Shown in pieces: positions 18,492-27,405 of a stretch of DNA of 64,000 bases; position 1 is the stretch's first letter, and every line of letters begins with the position of its first letter. Source of the stretch: Niallia sp. XMNu-256 (lineage in GTDB: Bacteria; Bacillota; Bacilli; Bacillales; Cytobacillaceae). The notes below the pieces were generated by a model. The model worked only from the letters and a program-made list of their open reading frames with translations. It was not told the DNA's origin and searched no databases. The stretch lies in the NCBI RefSeq assembly GCF_036670015.1, contig NZ_CP137636.1:2954501-3018500 (forward strand), given 5' to 3'. The position numbers and the translations under genes were made by a program.

Positions 18492-19114
18492 TCAATGATC
18501 CCTTCCTGTTCATTTTGTTTCTTAGACTGAATAAAGTTGTATTTAATCAAACAACCTAATAAAAAATCAATCATAAAATGCATTAAAATCGTAACCAATA
18601 GATTCTCAGTCCGATCATAAATAAATCCAATTAGAAAACTTAACCCAATGACATTTATAAATAGAAACTTATTAAATAAATAACGAAAGTGAACGAACGC
18701 AAAAATAAGACTTGATAAAATAAGACCAACATGCGTTTGAATTACTCCACGGAATAAAATTTCTTCGGCTATTGAAACGATACCAGAGATCATCGCAATT
18801 TCAACAACTGGACGGGTTTGAAAAATTCGTTCATTCAATCCACCGTCATCATAGTAATGGGATGGAAGTAATTTCATTAACAAATAATCTAATAAAAATA
18901 CCGCTACTCCAGCACTACCGCCCCATAAGAAAATTTGGTTTATATCCCATTTAAATAATGCGGCAAATTCTCTAACATCATCAAATAAAAAGAATCCTAG
19001 GATAAGAGAGAGGATTAACAAGAATAGCTGTGTTAAATATAAAGATTTGAGCAATTCCTTATCAGTTACTTCTAACATTAATTCACTGTACTTTTTTTTC
19101 ATTGTTTCACTCAC
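18488..19114 (-). CDS. ypbD: CPBP-family intramembrane metalloprotease YpbD
   Basis: A polytopic protein of 208 residues with the CAAX-protease/bacteriocin-processing motif EEILFRG (about residue 118), a following FAFVHFRY and a C-terminal MHFMIDF, where the conserved histidines lie. The substrate is unknown. Located between recS and ypbE in one operon-like run. Confidence 0.85.
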   Translation of the reverse strand: MSETMKKKYSELMLEVTDKELLKSLYLTQLFLLILSLILGFFLFDDVREFAALFKWDINQIFLWGGSAGVAVFLLDYLLMKLLPSHYYDDGGLNERIFQTRPVVEIAMISGIVSIAEEILFRGVIQTHVGLILSSLIFAFVHFRYLFNKFLFINVIGLSFLIGFIYDRTENLLVTILMHFMIDFLLGCLIKYNFIQSKKQNEQEGIIE

Positions 19115-19135
19115 TTATGATATATTCGGTATCTT

Positions 19136-20620
19136 TTAATTTAATAATATATCAGTGAGTCTCTGTTTCCAACTAAATTCGACTTCATTCTTTTCTTCTA
19201 TATTCCCACGATAAAATAATTTCATCTCAAACCCACACCTATCACAGCATGATTTAAGGTCTTTTCCTACCGTATCTTCCTTAAAGTACTGGAGGATCTG
19301 ACTTCTTCTACAGCCGTCTGATCTGACAAGTTTCGTCATAACTGCTGTTTTTTCTTCTTTCAATTTTCTTCTTGATTCAACGATATTTTTATAATCTAGA
19401 AGATTTGTCAGAATGTCCGATTTGGTTTGGTCACGATCCAACAGAATATTAGATACAAATCTCCAACTTGTATCTGTAAATCCCCCCATTTTCTGCCATG
19501 CTTCCAAATCATGACTCCATACATCCTCGGATTGATGAACCATATTGAGTAACCAATCCAACTGTTGTATGGACGGTATTTCTGATAAAGCCAATTGATA
19601 AGCAAGTTGTTCATCACCAGGTGAGTATAATAAAACCGCAACACTCGGCTTTCCATCACGGCCTGCCCGCCCAATCTCCTGCAGATAGGATTCGACTTGT
19701 CCTGGCATATGATAATGAATAACAAAACGAATATTTTCTTTGTTCACGCCCATTCCAAATGCACTTGTTGCACATATAATTTCAAGTTGATTCATGAGAA
19801 ACTGCTGTTGAATTAAAATGCGGGATTCCTGATCCATACCTCCATGATAAGCAGCAATGTTATTCACACCTTTTCCTCTTAAATATGTAACAGCCTGTTC
19901 AGCCATCTTTTTACTTGAAAAATAAATGATTCCGGGTCCCTTTAATTTGGCAACATGTTTATATAAAACGTTCCACTTATCTTGATGATTTTCAATTCGT
20001 AACACCGACATTGCAATATTTGGGCGATCAACCGAGAACACAATTTGCTGACAATTGTCCAACCTTAGTGATTGGATTATATCCTCAATAACATCCTTTG
20101 TCGCTGTTGCAGTTAAAGCTAATGTAAGCGGAAAACCTAGTTTTTCCCTAACTTCTCCAAGTTTCATATAATCAGGTCTAAAATCATATCCCCATTGTGA
20201 AATACAGTGCGCCTCATCAATGACAAATAGTGAGATTTTTTTTAACATTTTCAGCCTATCCATGAGAAGTGGATTGGCCAGTGATTCTGGTGAAATAAAA
20301 ATAAATTTATATTGGTTTAAATTTAGCAGCGCTTTTTTCCGATCGGATCCAGCTAAAAAAGAGTTGACTGCGACAACACTTTTTTCCCCATTCATTTTCA
20401 TTTGTTCAACTTGATCCTGCATTAAAGATAATAATGGAGAAACAATAATAACCTGGCCTGTAAGCTTATACCCTGAAAGTTGATAGCAAAGTGATTTGCC
20501 TGTTCCAGTCGGCAGCATTGCAATCGTATGATTGCCTTCTAGAACGGAAGTAATCACTTCCTTTTGTCCTGGTCGAAATTGTTCATAATTAAAATACTGT
20601 TTTAAATCGCTTTCTAACAT
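19136..20620 (-). CDS. recS: ATP-dependent DNA helicase RecS (short RecQ-type)
   Basis: A superfamily 2 3'-5' DNA helicase. It shows MLPTGTGKSLCYQL (motif I), DEAHCISQWGYDFRP (motif II and aromatic-rich loop), TATAT (III), QEIGRAGRDGKPS (VI) and a C-terminal zinc-binding CDRCGF. The length of about 494 residues and lack of an HRDC domain match RecS (YpbC) rather than full RecQ. I prefer the ATG at 20618-20620; a GTG two codons earlier overlaps the ypbB stop and is also possible. Confidence 0.93.
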   Translation of the reverse strand: MLESDLKQYFNYEQFRPGQKEVITSVLEGNHTIAMLPTGTGKSLCYQLSGYKLTGQVIIVSPLLSLMQDQVEQMKMNGEKSVVAVNSFLAGSDRKKALLNLNQYKFIFISPESLANPLLMDRLKMLKKISLFVIDEAHCISQWGYDFRPDYMKLGEVREKLGFPLTLALTATATKDVIEDIIQSLRLDNCQQIVFSVDRPNIAMSVLRIENHQDKWNVLYKHVAKLKGPGIIYFSSKKMAEQAVTYLRGKGVNNIAAYHGGMDQESRILIQQQFLMNQLEIICATSAFGMGVNKENIRFVIHYHMPGQVESYLQEIGRAGRDGKPSVAVLLYSPGDEQLAYQLALSEIPSIQQLDWLLNMVHQSEDVWSHDLEAWQKMGGFTDTSWRFVSNILLDRDQTKSDILTNLLDYKNIVESRRKLKEEKTAVMTKLVRSDGCRRSQILQYFKEDTVGKDLKSCCDRCGFEMKLFYRGNIEEKNEVEFSWKQRLTDILLN

Positions 20621-20622
20621 GA

Positions 20623-21687
20623 TCACCCGTCTCCATATTTAGCCAGCACCAATCTAATCTGAAAGTAAGTAACGTCCTCAACCATATTGAGAATAACTTT
20701 AAGTTGCTTTGACATCGACTGACTAGCTGCCCTTTTAATTTTTTCTTGTTTTTCTACTGTTACATACGGTTCAATTGAAAAGTCATTGATTTTTAAGGCT
20801 AGTTCGACTATATGATCTTCAATCGTACCTTTTTTTAATTGCCGAATGTCAATAATTTCTAGTAGTGAATACCCTTGTTGTAATAACTCCATTGTTTTTT
20901 CGGCAGACTGGGTAAGAACCCTGCTTTTCGTTGGTTCAATTAATGTATGTAAAATCGGAAATTTTTCAGCTTTTTGTTGAACTTCTGTAACCATAAAGTG
21001 GAGGATATTCAGAAATTCATAATAAAAATGTGTCGTCTCTAGATTAAACTTTTGAGCAGCTTGCTCTATGGTCAAACCAATAGAATGATATCCGCTTAAA
21101 CGAACAACTATTAAATTAGGGTTAATCGACCGTTCTTTCTCTAAACAGGACACTAATTCAGAGTGTAAGTTCATACCTAATGTTTTCCGATTATAACGGT
21201 TTTGTTTTAAAAACATTCGTATCCAGTGAATGGTTTCTTGATTTTTTTGAATCGGGATATACTTTGAATCACGTTTTTGTAAATAGGAAATGACTTGAAC
21301 TAATAGAGACAGCCTTTCCCAAAAAAGGAGGCTCTGCTTTTGCACATTCATGCCATCTAAATAACGTGGAATTGGTTTTTCGGTAATTAACCCAGCAAGA
21401 ATGCACTCGCCTTCTTCCGTAAGACAATAATGATCATTATCGGAAATTGCTCTGACCCATTCGTTTGTTTTAAAGAAAGAGAGCATTTCTTCTAATTCCT
21501 GTCTACTTAAAAAGGGATAAGTATTAAATAAAGGTGTTAAACGATACAAGAATGCATCTTGAATCGTTTGTGAGGATTGTTTTCCATGTAACAAATGGAA
21601 AATCGAGTATATGGTGCGTTCTCCATTCAGTTTTTGTAAACTATATAAAATGATCATTTGTAAAAATGACAATTCCATTATGCTCAC
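20623..21687 (-). CDS. ypbB: Helix-turn-helix domain protein YpbB
   Basis: The 354 residues are mostly helical. The region around 195-230 (VRLSGYHSIGLTIEQAAQKF) fits the helix-turn-helix/HRDC-like C-terminal module found separately next to RecS. It overlaps recS by the stop/start, an arrangement conserved in Bacillus, and may act with the helicase; this is inference. Transcribed divergently from fer. Confidence 0.8.
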   Translation of the reverse strand: MSIMELSFLQMIILYSLQKLNGERTIYSIFHLLHGKQSSQTIQDAFLYRLTPLFNTYPFLSRQELEEMLSFFKTNEWVRAISDNDHYCLTEEGECILAGLITEKPIPRYLDGMNVQKQSLLFWERLSLLVQVISYLQKRDSKYIPIQKNQETIHWIRMFLKQNRYNRKTLGMNLHSELVSCLEKERSINPNLIVVRLSGYHSIGLTIEQAAQKFNLETTHFYYEFLNILHFMVTEVQQKAEKFPILHTLIEPTKSRVLTQSAEKTMELLQQGYSLLEIIDIRQLKKGTIEDHIVELALKINDFSIEPYVTVEKQEKIKRAASQSMSKQLKVILNMVEDVTYFQIRLVLAKYGDG

Positions 21688-21840
21688 CGAACCATTCTAA
21701 TATATTATTTCAAAAATAGTATACGCATAAACCCTACTTCAATCATACCATGAAACATTGTAATGAAAGGGTTTTCATATTGATTTTTTCAGCTTTAACC
21801 CTGAATAACTTTAAAAAAGCTATTCAAAATATTTTTTCTA

Positions 21841-21869
21841 TTGAAAAGTTACTCAACCCGATTTAAAAT
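21841..21869 (+). promoter_or_regulatory. Sigma-A promoter of fer
   Basis: TTGAAA (21841-21846), a 17-base spacer and TAAAAT (21864-21869), about 80 bp before the fer start. Confidence 0.6.
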
Positions 21870-21878
21870 AGAGGATAA

Positions 21879-22199
<321 letters not shown>

Positions 22200-22210
22200 T
22201 ATCAGTAGTT

Positions 22211-22241
22211 AAAGGGGGGCTGGCTTTAGCCCTCTTTTTTT
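22211..22241 (+). terminator. Terminator after fer
   Basis: Stem AGGGGGGCT/AGCCCTCT then seven T. Confidence 0.85.
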
Positions 22242-22261
22242 GGAGATCGTTTTCTCCAAAT

Positions 22262-22293
22262 AAAAAAAAGCACCTTAAAGGTGCTTTTTTTAT
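22262..22293 (-). terminator. Terminator after ribU
   Basis: AAAAAGCACCTT/AAGGTGCTTTTTTT hairpin immediately after the ribU stop. It is symmetrical and may also back up fer termination. Confidence 0.85.
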
Positions 22294-22881
22294 TTATAGA
22301 CCCATTTTGTATGATGATTGTTGCTTTTGAATCCAATTTCCCATTTTTGAGAATAAGAACAAGAATACAAGTGACATAGCAATTCCTTTAATAATATTAA
22401 ATGGTAATACCCCTGCCACTATATAGGAGCGAATTTCCGGACCGCTCATTGCTGGCCAGTTTAATAAAAACGTATAAGCTGGAAGTAAAATAAAGTAATT
22501 TAGTACACTCATAATTCCAGCCATTAAAATGGTACCGATAATTAAGCCAAAAGTCATGCCTTTTTTCGTTTTAATTTTATTATACACGTAATATGTTGGC
22601 AAGATAAAAAGGATTCCTGAAACAAAGTTTGCAAAGTGTCCAACAGGAATACCTGTTTCGCTACCCGTCATAAAATAATCAAGCACATTTTTTAATAATT
22701 CAATAACGATCCCTGCCATTGGACCATAAACTAACGTACCAATCAAAGCGGGCAGGTCACTAAAATCAATCTTTAAGAAATTTGGAAACGGTGGTATTGG
22801 AAAGTTTAATAGCATTAATACATACGCAAAACTACTTAACATGGCTACAGATACCATCACTCTAATCTTTTTACTTCTCAT
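22294..22881 (-). CDS. ribU: Riboflavin ECF transporter substrate-binding (S) component
   Basis: RibU is the membrane S component that binds riboflavin and docks with the shared ECF energy-coupling module. 195 residues with about six transmembrane helices. Family motifs include FPNFLKIDFSDLPALIG (about 34-50) and a GILFILPTY segment. Control by the FMN riboswitch upstream (23061-23188) supports the riboflavin assignment. The start has AAGAGGAAG upstream. Confidence 0.95.
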   Translation of the reverse strand: MRSKKIRVMVSVAMLSSFAYVLMLLNFPIPPFPNFLKIDFSDLPALIGTLVYGPMAGIVIELLKNVLDYFMTGSETGIPVGHFANFVSGILFILPTYYVYNKIKTKKGMTFGLIIGTILMAGIMSVLNYFILLPAYTFLLNWPAMSGPEIRSYIVAGVLPFNIIKGIAMSLVFLFLFSKMGNWIQKQQSSYKMGL

Positions 22882-22960
22882 CTTCCTCTTCTCCTTTACT
22901 AGGATCCCTTCATCGGTTCCATAGAAAGAAGGTTTAGCGATAGCCCCTATAAATTTTCAA

Positions 22961-22990
22961 TAAAAATCCCTCAAGTTTTATACTTGAGGG
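22961..22990 (-). terminator. FMN-riboswitch expression-platform terminator
   Basis: Stem CCCTCAAGT/ACTTGAGGG followed on the minus strand by ATTTTTA, between the aptamer and the ribU ribosome binding site. It is the expected premature terminator formed when FMN is bound. Confidence 0.85.
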
Positions 22991-23060
22991 AGAATATTAG
23001 AAGGCATCTTTAAGAAACATCCAAAAAAGTATAATTTTTCTTGAATGTTGCCAAACCTCC

Positions 23061-23188
23061 ATCTTCTCCCATCCAGACTATACTGTCGGCTTTGGAATCT
23101 CACCAAATCCTGCCTTTAAAATAAAGGCTCACGGGCTTTGAGATAAATCTCATTACCGTCGGTCGGGAATTTCACCCTGCCCCGAAGA
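23061..23188 (-). ncRNA. FMN riboswitch (RFN element) controlling ribU
   Basis: The minus strand reads TTCGGGGCAGGGTGAAATTC, then CCGACCGGCGGTA-like and AGCCCGTGAGC blocks. It ends with GGATTTGGTGAGATTCC, AAGCCGACAGTATAGTCTGG and ATGGGAGAAGATGGAGG. These are the conserved blocks of the six-helix RFN aptamer in correct order. With the downstream terminator this gives transcriptional repression of ribU by FMN. Confidence 0.96.
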
Positions 23189-23320
23189 TAGATCTTATTC
23201 ATATTTATGTCTTTATTATACATAAAGGTCCTATATCTGTGAAGAAAAATGTCTTAAAAAGGTTAAGTAAAGGTATATCTGTGCCTAATTTGTCACACAA
23301 TTAACATCATTTCTTCATTT

Positions 23321-23398
23321 TTAGATTCCTAAAAATAATAAACTGACACAAAAGCCCATTGCACCTGCTATTAAAAACCTTCTTATGTAATCTCTCAC
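23321..23398 (-). CDS. Possible 25-aa membrane peptide
   Basis: A GTG-initiated reading frame of 25 codons, encoding MRDYIRRFLIAGAMGFCVSL and LFLGI. AAGGAGG lies 10 bases upstream. A short basic head (RDYIRR) is followed by one hydrophobic helix, the look of a single-pass small membrane protein. It lies in the gap between resE and the ribU riboswitch. I do not recognise it. The strong ribosome site and membrane-like composition support it; length alone would not. Confidence 0.45.
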   Translation of the reverse strand: MRDYIRRFLIAGAMGFCVSLLFLGI

Positions 23399-23458
23399 GT
23401 TAACAAATCCTCCTTCCCTTATTCCCCTTTCACCCTATGTCAACTTGTCCATGAATAG

Positions 23459-23493
23459 AACAAGTGGTAATGAAAAATTCATTACCACTTGTT
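23459..23493. terminator. Perfect hairpin between resE and the 25-aa frame
   Basis: A 16-bp perfect stem AACAAGTGGTAATGAA/TTCATTACCACTTGTT with a 3-base loop. There is no clear T-run on either side, so it may be a terminator or an mRNA-stabilising element. Confidence 0.5.
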
Positions 23494-23500
23494 GAACAGT

Positions 23501-23542
23501 ATTTATCAGGCTTAACGCACAGAAAGACTCCCTAATGATAAA
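23501..23542 (-). repeat. Fragment of the hairpin repeat family 2 (right end)
   Basis: On the minus strand it reads GGGAGTCTTTCTGTGCG then TTAAGCCTGATAAATA. This matches the right end of the fuller copy at 53096-53306 (GGGAGTCTTACTGCCCG, TTAAGCCTGATAAATG). The rest of the element is absent here. Confidence 0.6.
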
Positions 23543-23585
23543 AATTACTTTATTTGTTCCTTATGAAACAAGATTTGTCGGCAAT

Positions 23586-25364
23586 TTACTTCAAATTTCT
23601 TGGAATCAGGAAGGAAAATGTCGTCCCTTGTCCTAGTCTGCTTTGAACGGTAATAAAACCATTATGTGCTTCGACAATATTCTTGGCAATTGCGAGTCCT
23701 AAGCCTGTGCCTGACTTTCCTCGTGTTCTCGCTTTATCTGCTTTATAAAATCGTTCAAACACAAATAGTAAATCCTCTTCAGGAATTCCAGCCCCATTAT
23801 CTTCTACTTCAATCAAAATTCCGCGGTCATCGCTTCGCTCATGAATAGTAACTGTGCCACCTTCTTCAGTATGTCTAATTGCATTATCAACAAGGTTTGT
23901 TAACACTTGTTCAATCCGATCAGAGTCAAATGAAAACACAGATTCATTCCCTTCGCGATTAAATTGAAGTTTAATATTCTTTTCTTTCGATAACCCCTGA
24001 AATTTACGGTAAATCCTGCTTAGGAATGGTTCTATGTCCACCTCTTCAAGTGTCAAATTAAAATGTCCAGATTCCATTTTAGCCAAGTCTAATAGTTCAT
24101 TAACTAGCCGGCCCATTCTCAAGGACTCATCGTAGATGATCTTAGCCATTTCTTGCTTTTCCTCATCTGTTTGCGCAATTCCGTCCACAATCGCTTCACT
24201 ATAGCCTTGCATCATAGCAATTGGCGTTCGTAATTCATGTGAAACATTGGCAATAAAGTCACTTCTCATTTTATCTAGTTTTCGTTCCTCGGTCATATCT
24301 CTTACAACAGCAACAGCTCCACGGATGGATTGATGACTATATAATGGACTGACAATCATCACCCAATAATGACCTTTAAGAGTGATTTCACCGATTTGTT
24401 CTTTTTCTGTATTAACAGCTTGCTGGAATAACTCCATTACCTTAGAAGGTAGTTCTTCAGAAGAAGTTTCCAGCTTTTGTTTTTCAAAAGACCAATTTTG
24501 CAGAAAAAGTTCACCAGGGGGATTTGTCATGAGTATGGTACCATCACGATTAAACGTAATAACCCCATCTGCCATCCCACTTAAAATACTAGATAATAAT
24601 TCTTTTTCCTGATTAAGGGCATTCAAATTAAATTTCAATTGACGGCCCATTTGATTAAAAGCAGTTGCTAATTCACCGATTTCATCATTTGTTAAAATCG
24701 GTACTTTCGTATCAAACTTTCCTTTAGCAACTTCAAAAGCCGCCTGTTTCATCTTTCGAAGCGGAGCATTAATTCTCGTTGATAAGAAGAACGCAAAGAA
24801 GGTTGTGAGAATAATCGCAATTCCAGCTGCGAGTAATATATATTCCGTTGTTTCCCGCGCCATTTCCTCGCCAACTTCAACTGATTGGTAAATATAGACA
24901 GCCCCATTATGACCATCTTTCCCTGCCAAAGGTACCCCAATAATAATGTATTGTAATAGGTCTTCGGCTCCGGCCCGATCAGAAAAATTAGTTACCACTT
25001 TTTTTAATTCATTTTTTTTCAATACCTGCGATAACTCTTCATTTTCTAAAAAATATGACAAGGGAATTTTTAATGTTTTCCCTTCATACGGAGCTGTGTA
25101 ATACTCCGTTGGACTTAATACAATTGTAAGCCCTGTTACTTGATCAATTAACTCCCAAGAAATTTCTAAAGCACTGTCCAACTCATGGGTCTCTATGATT
25201 CGTGCAATTTTTTCAGCTTCTTCTACTAAGTTTTTTTCATTTTCAGAAGCTGAGTAGTTTTGCAAAAATTGCATCGTCATAATTAATACAAAAAACAGTA
25301 CAAACGAGACAAGCAAAAGAATCGTTGCCCAAAGTTTAACAACTACACTGCGCCAAAATTTCAT
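23586..25364 (-). CDS. resE: Sensor histidine kinase ResE
   Basis: ResE senses oxygen limitation and redox state and phosphorylates ResD. The 592 residues comprise an N-terminal transmembrane helix (about 10-30), an extracytoplasmic domain, a second helix (about 178-198), HAMP (about 200-250), PAS (about 258-350), HisKA with NVSHELRTP (phospho-accepting His near 375) and an ATPase domain with DNAIRH and DNGAGIPEE. It overlaps resD by 4 bp. Confidence 0.96.
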   Translation of the reverse strand: MKFWRSVVVKLWATILLLVSFVLFFVLIMTMQFLQNYSASENEKNLVEEAEKIARIIETHELDSALEISWELIDQVTGLTIVLSPTEYYTAPYEGKTLKIPLSYFLENEELSQVLKKNELKKVVTNFSDRAGAEDLLQYIIIGVPLAGKDGHNGAVYIYQSVEVGEEMARETTEYILLAAGIAIILTTFFAFFLSTRINAPLRKMKQAAFEVAKGKFDTKVPILTNDEIGELATAFNQMGRQLKFNLNALNQEKELLSSILSGMADGVITFNRDGTILMTNPPGELFLQNWSFEKQKLETSSEELPSKVMELFQQAVNTEKEQIGEITLKGHYWVMIVSPLYSHQSIRGAVAVVRDMTEERKLDKMRSDFIANVSHELRTPIAMMQGYSEAIVDGIAQTDEEKQEMAKIIYDESLRMGRLVNELLDLAKMESGHFNLTLEEVDIEPFLSRIYRKFQGLSKEKNIKLQFNREGNESVFSFDSDRIEQVLTNLVDNAIRHTEEGGTVTIHERSDDRGILIEVEDNGAGIPEEDLLFVFERFYKADKARTRGKSGTGLGLAIAKNIVEAHNGFITVQSRLGQGTTFSFLIPRNLK

Positions 25365-26077
25365 TCATCGATTACCTCAAACTTGTACCCGACACCCCAA
25401 ACGGTAATAATCATTTTTGCAGCCTGTTCTGATACTTTATTTAATTTTTCCCGTAACCGCTTAACATGAGTATCAACTGTACGTAAATCACCGAAAAATT
25501 CATAATGCCAAACTTCTTTTAACAATTGTTCACGGTCATACACCTTATCTGGTGATTTCGCCAAGAAGAATAATAGTTCATATTCTTTTGGTGTTAAGTT
25601 GACTTCCTGTCCATTCGCTACTACTCGATGGGCATCATTGTCAATGGTTAGATGCGGGAAAACAATGACATCTTTTGTAACTGGTTCTGCTTGCACAAAG
25701 GTGGTTTGAGAAGAACGGCGTAATAACGCTTTCACACGTAAAACCACTTCTCTTGGGCTGAAAGGTTTAACAATATAATCATCTGTTCCCACTTCAAAGC
25801 CTTGGACCCTGTTCACCTCTTCACCCTTAGCTGTTAGCATGATGACTGGTGTTGACTTTTTCTCTCTTAGTTCCCGGCAAACTTCGATGCCATCTTTACC
25901 AGGCATCATTAAGTCTAGCAATATAACATCATAATCATTTGCCAGCGCCATTGAAAGTGCTTCATTTCCGTCTTCTGCTTCCTCAATCACATAATTCTCT
26001 CTCTCTAAATACATTTTTAATAAACGGCGAATTCTCTCTTCATCATCTACAACTAATATTTTAATGTTTTTATCCAA
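25361..26077 (-). CDS. resD: Response regulator ResD
   Basis: An OmpR/PhoB-type regulator of aerobic and anaerobic respiration, including the resABC and ctaA genes. 238 residues: receiver domain with acidic DDE (11-13), phospho-Asp55 in LLDLMMPGKDG, KPFSPRE lysine (about 105), then a C-terminal winged helix with DREQLLKEVW and RTVDTHVKRLREK. A terminator between resC and resD (26153-26182) implies a separate resDE promoter. Confidence 0.97.
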   Translation of the reverse strand: MDKNIKILVVDDEERIRRLLKMYLERENYVIEEAEDGNEALSMALANDYDVILLDLMMPGKDGIEVCRELREKKSTPVIMLTAKGEEVNRVQGFEVGTDDYIVKPFSPREVVLRVKALLRRSSQTTFVQAEPVTKDVIVFPHLTIDNDAHRVVANGQEVNLTPKEYELLFFLAKSPDKVYDREQLLKEVWHYEFFGDLRTVDTHVKRLREKLNKVSEQAAKMIITVWGVGYKFEVIDE

Positions 26078-26152
26078 AGAATAACCCTCCTAGCACATCT
26101 ATTGTACAAAAAGAACTGAATTATATCTATCCTTTCCCTATTATTTTGCCTA

Positions 26153-26182
26153 AAAAGGCCTCCACTACTTTTGTGAAGGCCT
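26153..26182 (-). terminator. Terminator between resC and resD
   Basis: Stem AGGCCTTCAC/GTGGAGGCCT followed by TTTTTA on the minus strand. Confidence 0.8.
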
Positions 26183-26208
26183 AAAAAGGAAGTATATAAA
26201 TGAATTAA

Positions 26209-27393
26209 TTAAGCATATGAGTGAAGTCCTGCTATCACCAAGTTGACTGCAACGAGATTAAACATAATAATAACAAAACCAATAACAGCTAACCATGCTG
26301 ACTTTTCGCCATGCCAACCTTTTGAAAGCCTTAAATGTAAGAACGCTGCATAAAATAGCCATGTGATAAGAGCCCAAACTTCTTTTGGATCCCAGCCCCA
26401 AAAACGTGTCCACGCAATTTGCGCCCAAATCATTGCGAATATTAGTGCTCCTAATGTAAAAACTGGAAAGCCAATTAATACTGAGCGATAACTAATTTCG
26501 TCAACTAAATTTAAATTGACATTTTTGACAAGGGGTTTAAAAAGATCGCCAATTCTTTTTCGGAAGATGATGCGAATAACTAGATATAAAATAATCCCTA
26601 CAACAATTGACCAGACGACCGTGTTTAATTTTTTGGCATTAATAATTGCAGGTACTTCAACGAGTGGTGAAAAGTTATCCTTTGTCAATTGTTCTCCTTC
26701 ATGAGGACCAATGATGGCTGGCATTGTATACTCGAGTTCCGTCTCCGCGCCATTTTTATCAATCCAGTTAAAGTTTGTCTGGTAATTTAATGCCGAAAAG
26801 GTACTTGTGACAACTATGAACCCTACTACACAGATTAGGCTAAACATGATTGTTTCAAGCCAAAAAGTTTTTTTGCTTTTTTTGGATTGGTCAATCGACT
26901 TCACTAAATAAATAAGTCCTGCTGCAAAGCTAATGGCAAGAATGGCCTCCCCTAGAGCTGCTGTAATAACGTGAATTTGTAACCAGTGACTTTGCAGTGC
27001 CGGTATTAGTGGTGTAATATCTCTTGGGAACATACTTGCATACGCTATGATTAATAGGGCTACAGGTAAAGTAAATAATCCCAATAACGATGTTTTATAA
27101 ATAAAGTATATCCCGATAAACACTCCAACAATACACATTCCAAAAAAGGTAGTAAACTCAAACAAATTACTAACAGGTGCATGACCTGCAGCAATCCATC
27201 TAGTAATAAAATAGCCGAGTTGAGCAAGAAACCCAATAATTGTAATTGTAATGGCTACTTTTGCCCATCTATTTTGCTTTTTATATTCTTCTTGATGGGT
27301 CCTTTTATCCTTAATGGCTCCACCAAAAAAGATGGTAGCTATTAAATATAGTATAAAGGCAAGAAACAACAAATTACTACTTAGGTTCACCAA
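26209..27393 (-). CDS. resC: Cytochrome c biogenesis protein ResC (CcsA-type)
   Basis: ResC with ResB forms the System II heme-handling complex that delivers heme to apocytochrome c. 394 residues with about eight transmembrane helices. The heme-binding WWD-type segment is seen as [20 protein letters not shown] (about 327-346), with flanking histidines. The start is probably TTG (27391-27393) 6 bases after GGGGG. It follows resB by 12 bp. Confidence 0.95.
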   Translation of the reverse strand: MVNLSSNLLFLAFILYLIATIFFGGAIKDKRTHQEEYKKQNRWAKVAITITIIGFLAQLGYFITRWIAAGHAPVSNLFEFTTFFGMCIVGVFIGIYFIYKTSLLGLFTLPVALLIIAYASMFPRDITPLIPALQSHWLQIHVITAALGEAILAISFAAGLIYLVKSIDQSKKSKKTFWLETIMFSLICVVGFIVVTSTFSALNYQTNFNWIDKNGAETELEYTMPAIIGPHEGEQLTKDNFSPLVEVPAIINAKKLNTVVWSIVVGIILYLVIRIIFRKRIGDLFKPLVKNVNLNLVDEISYRSVLIGFPVFTLGALIFAMIWAQIAWTRFWGWDPKEVWALITWLFYAAFLHLRLSKGWHGEKSAWLAVIGFVIIMFNLVAVNLVIAGLHSYA

Positions 27394-27405
27394 CTAAATC
27401 CCCCC

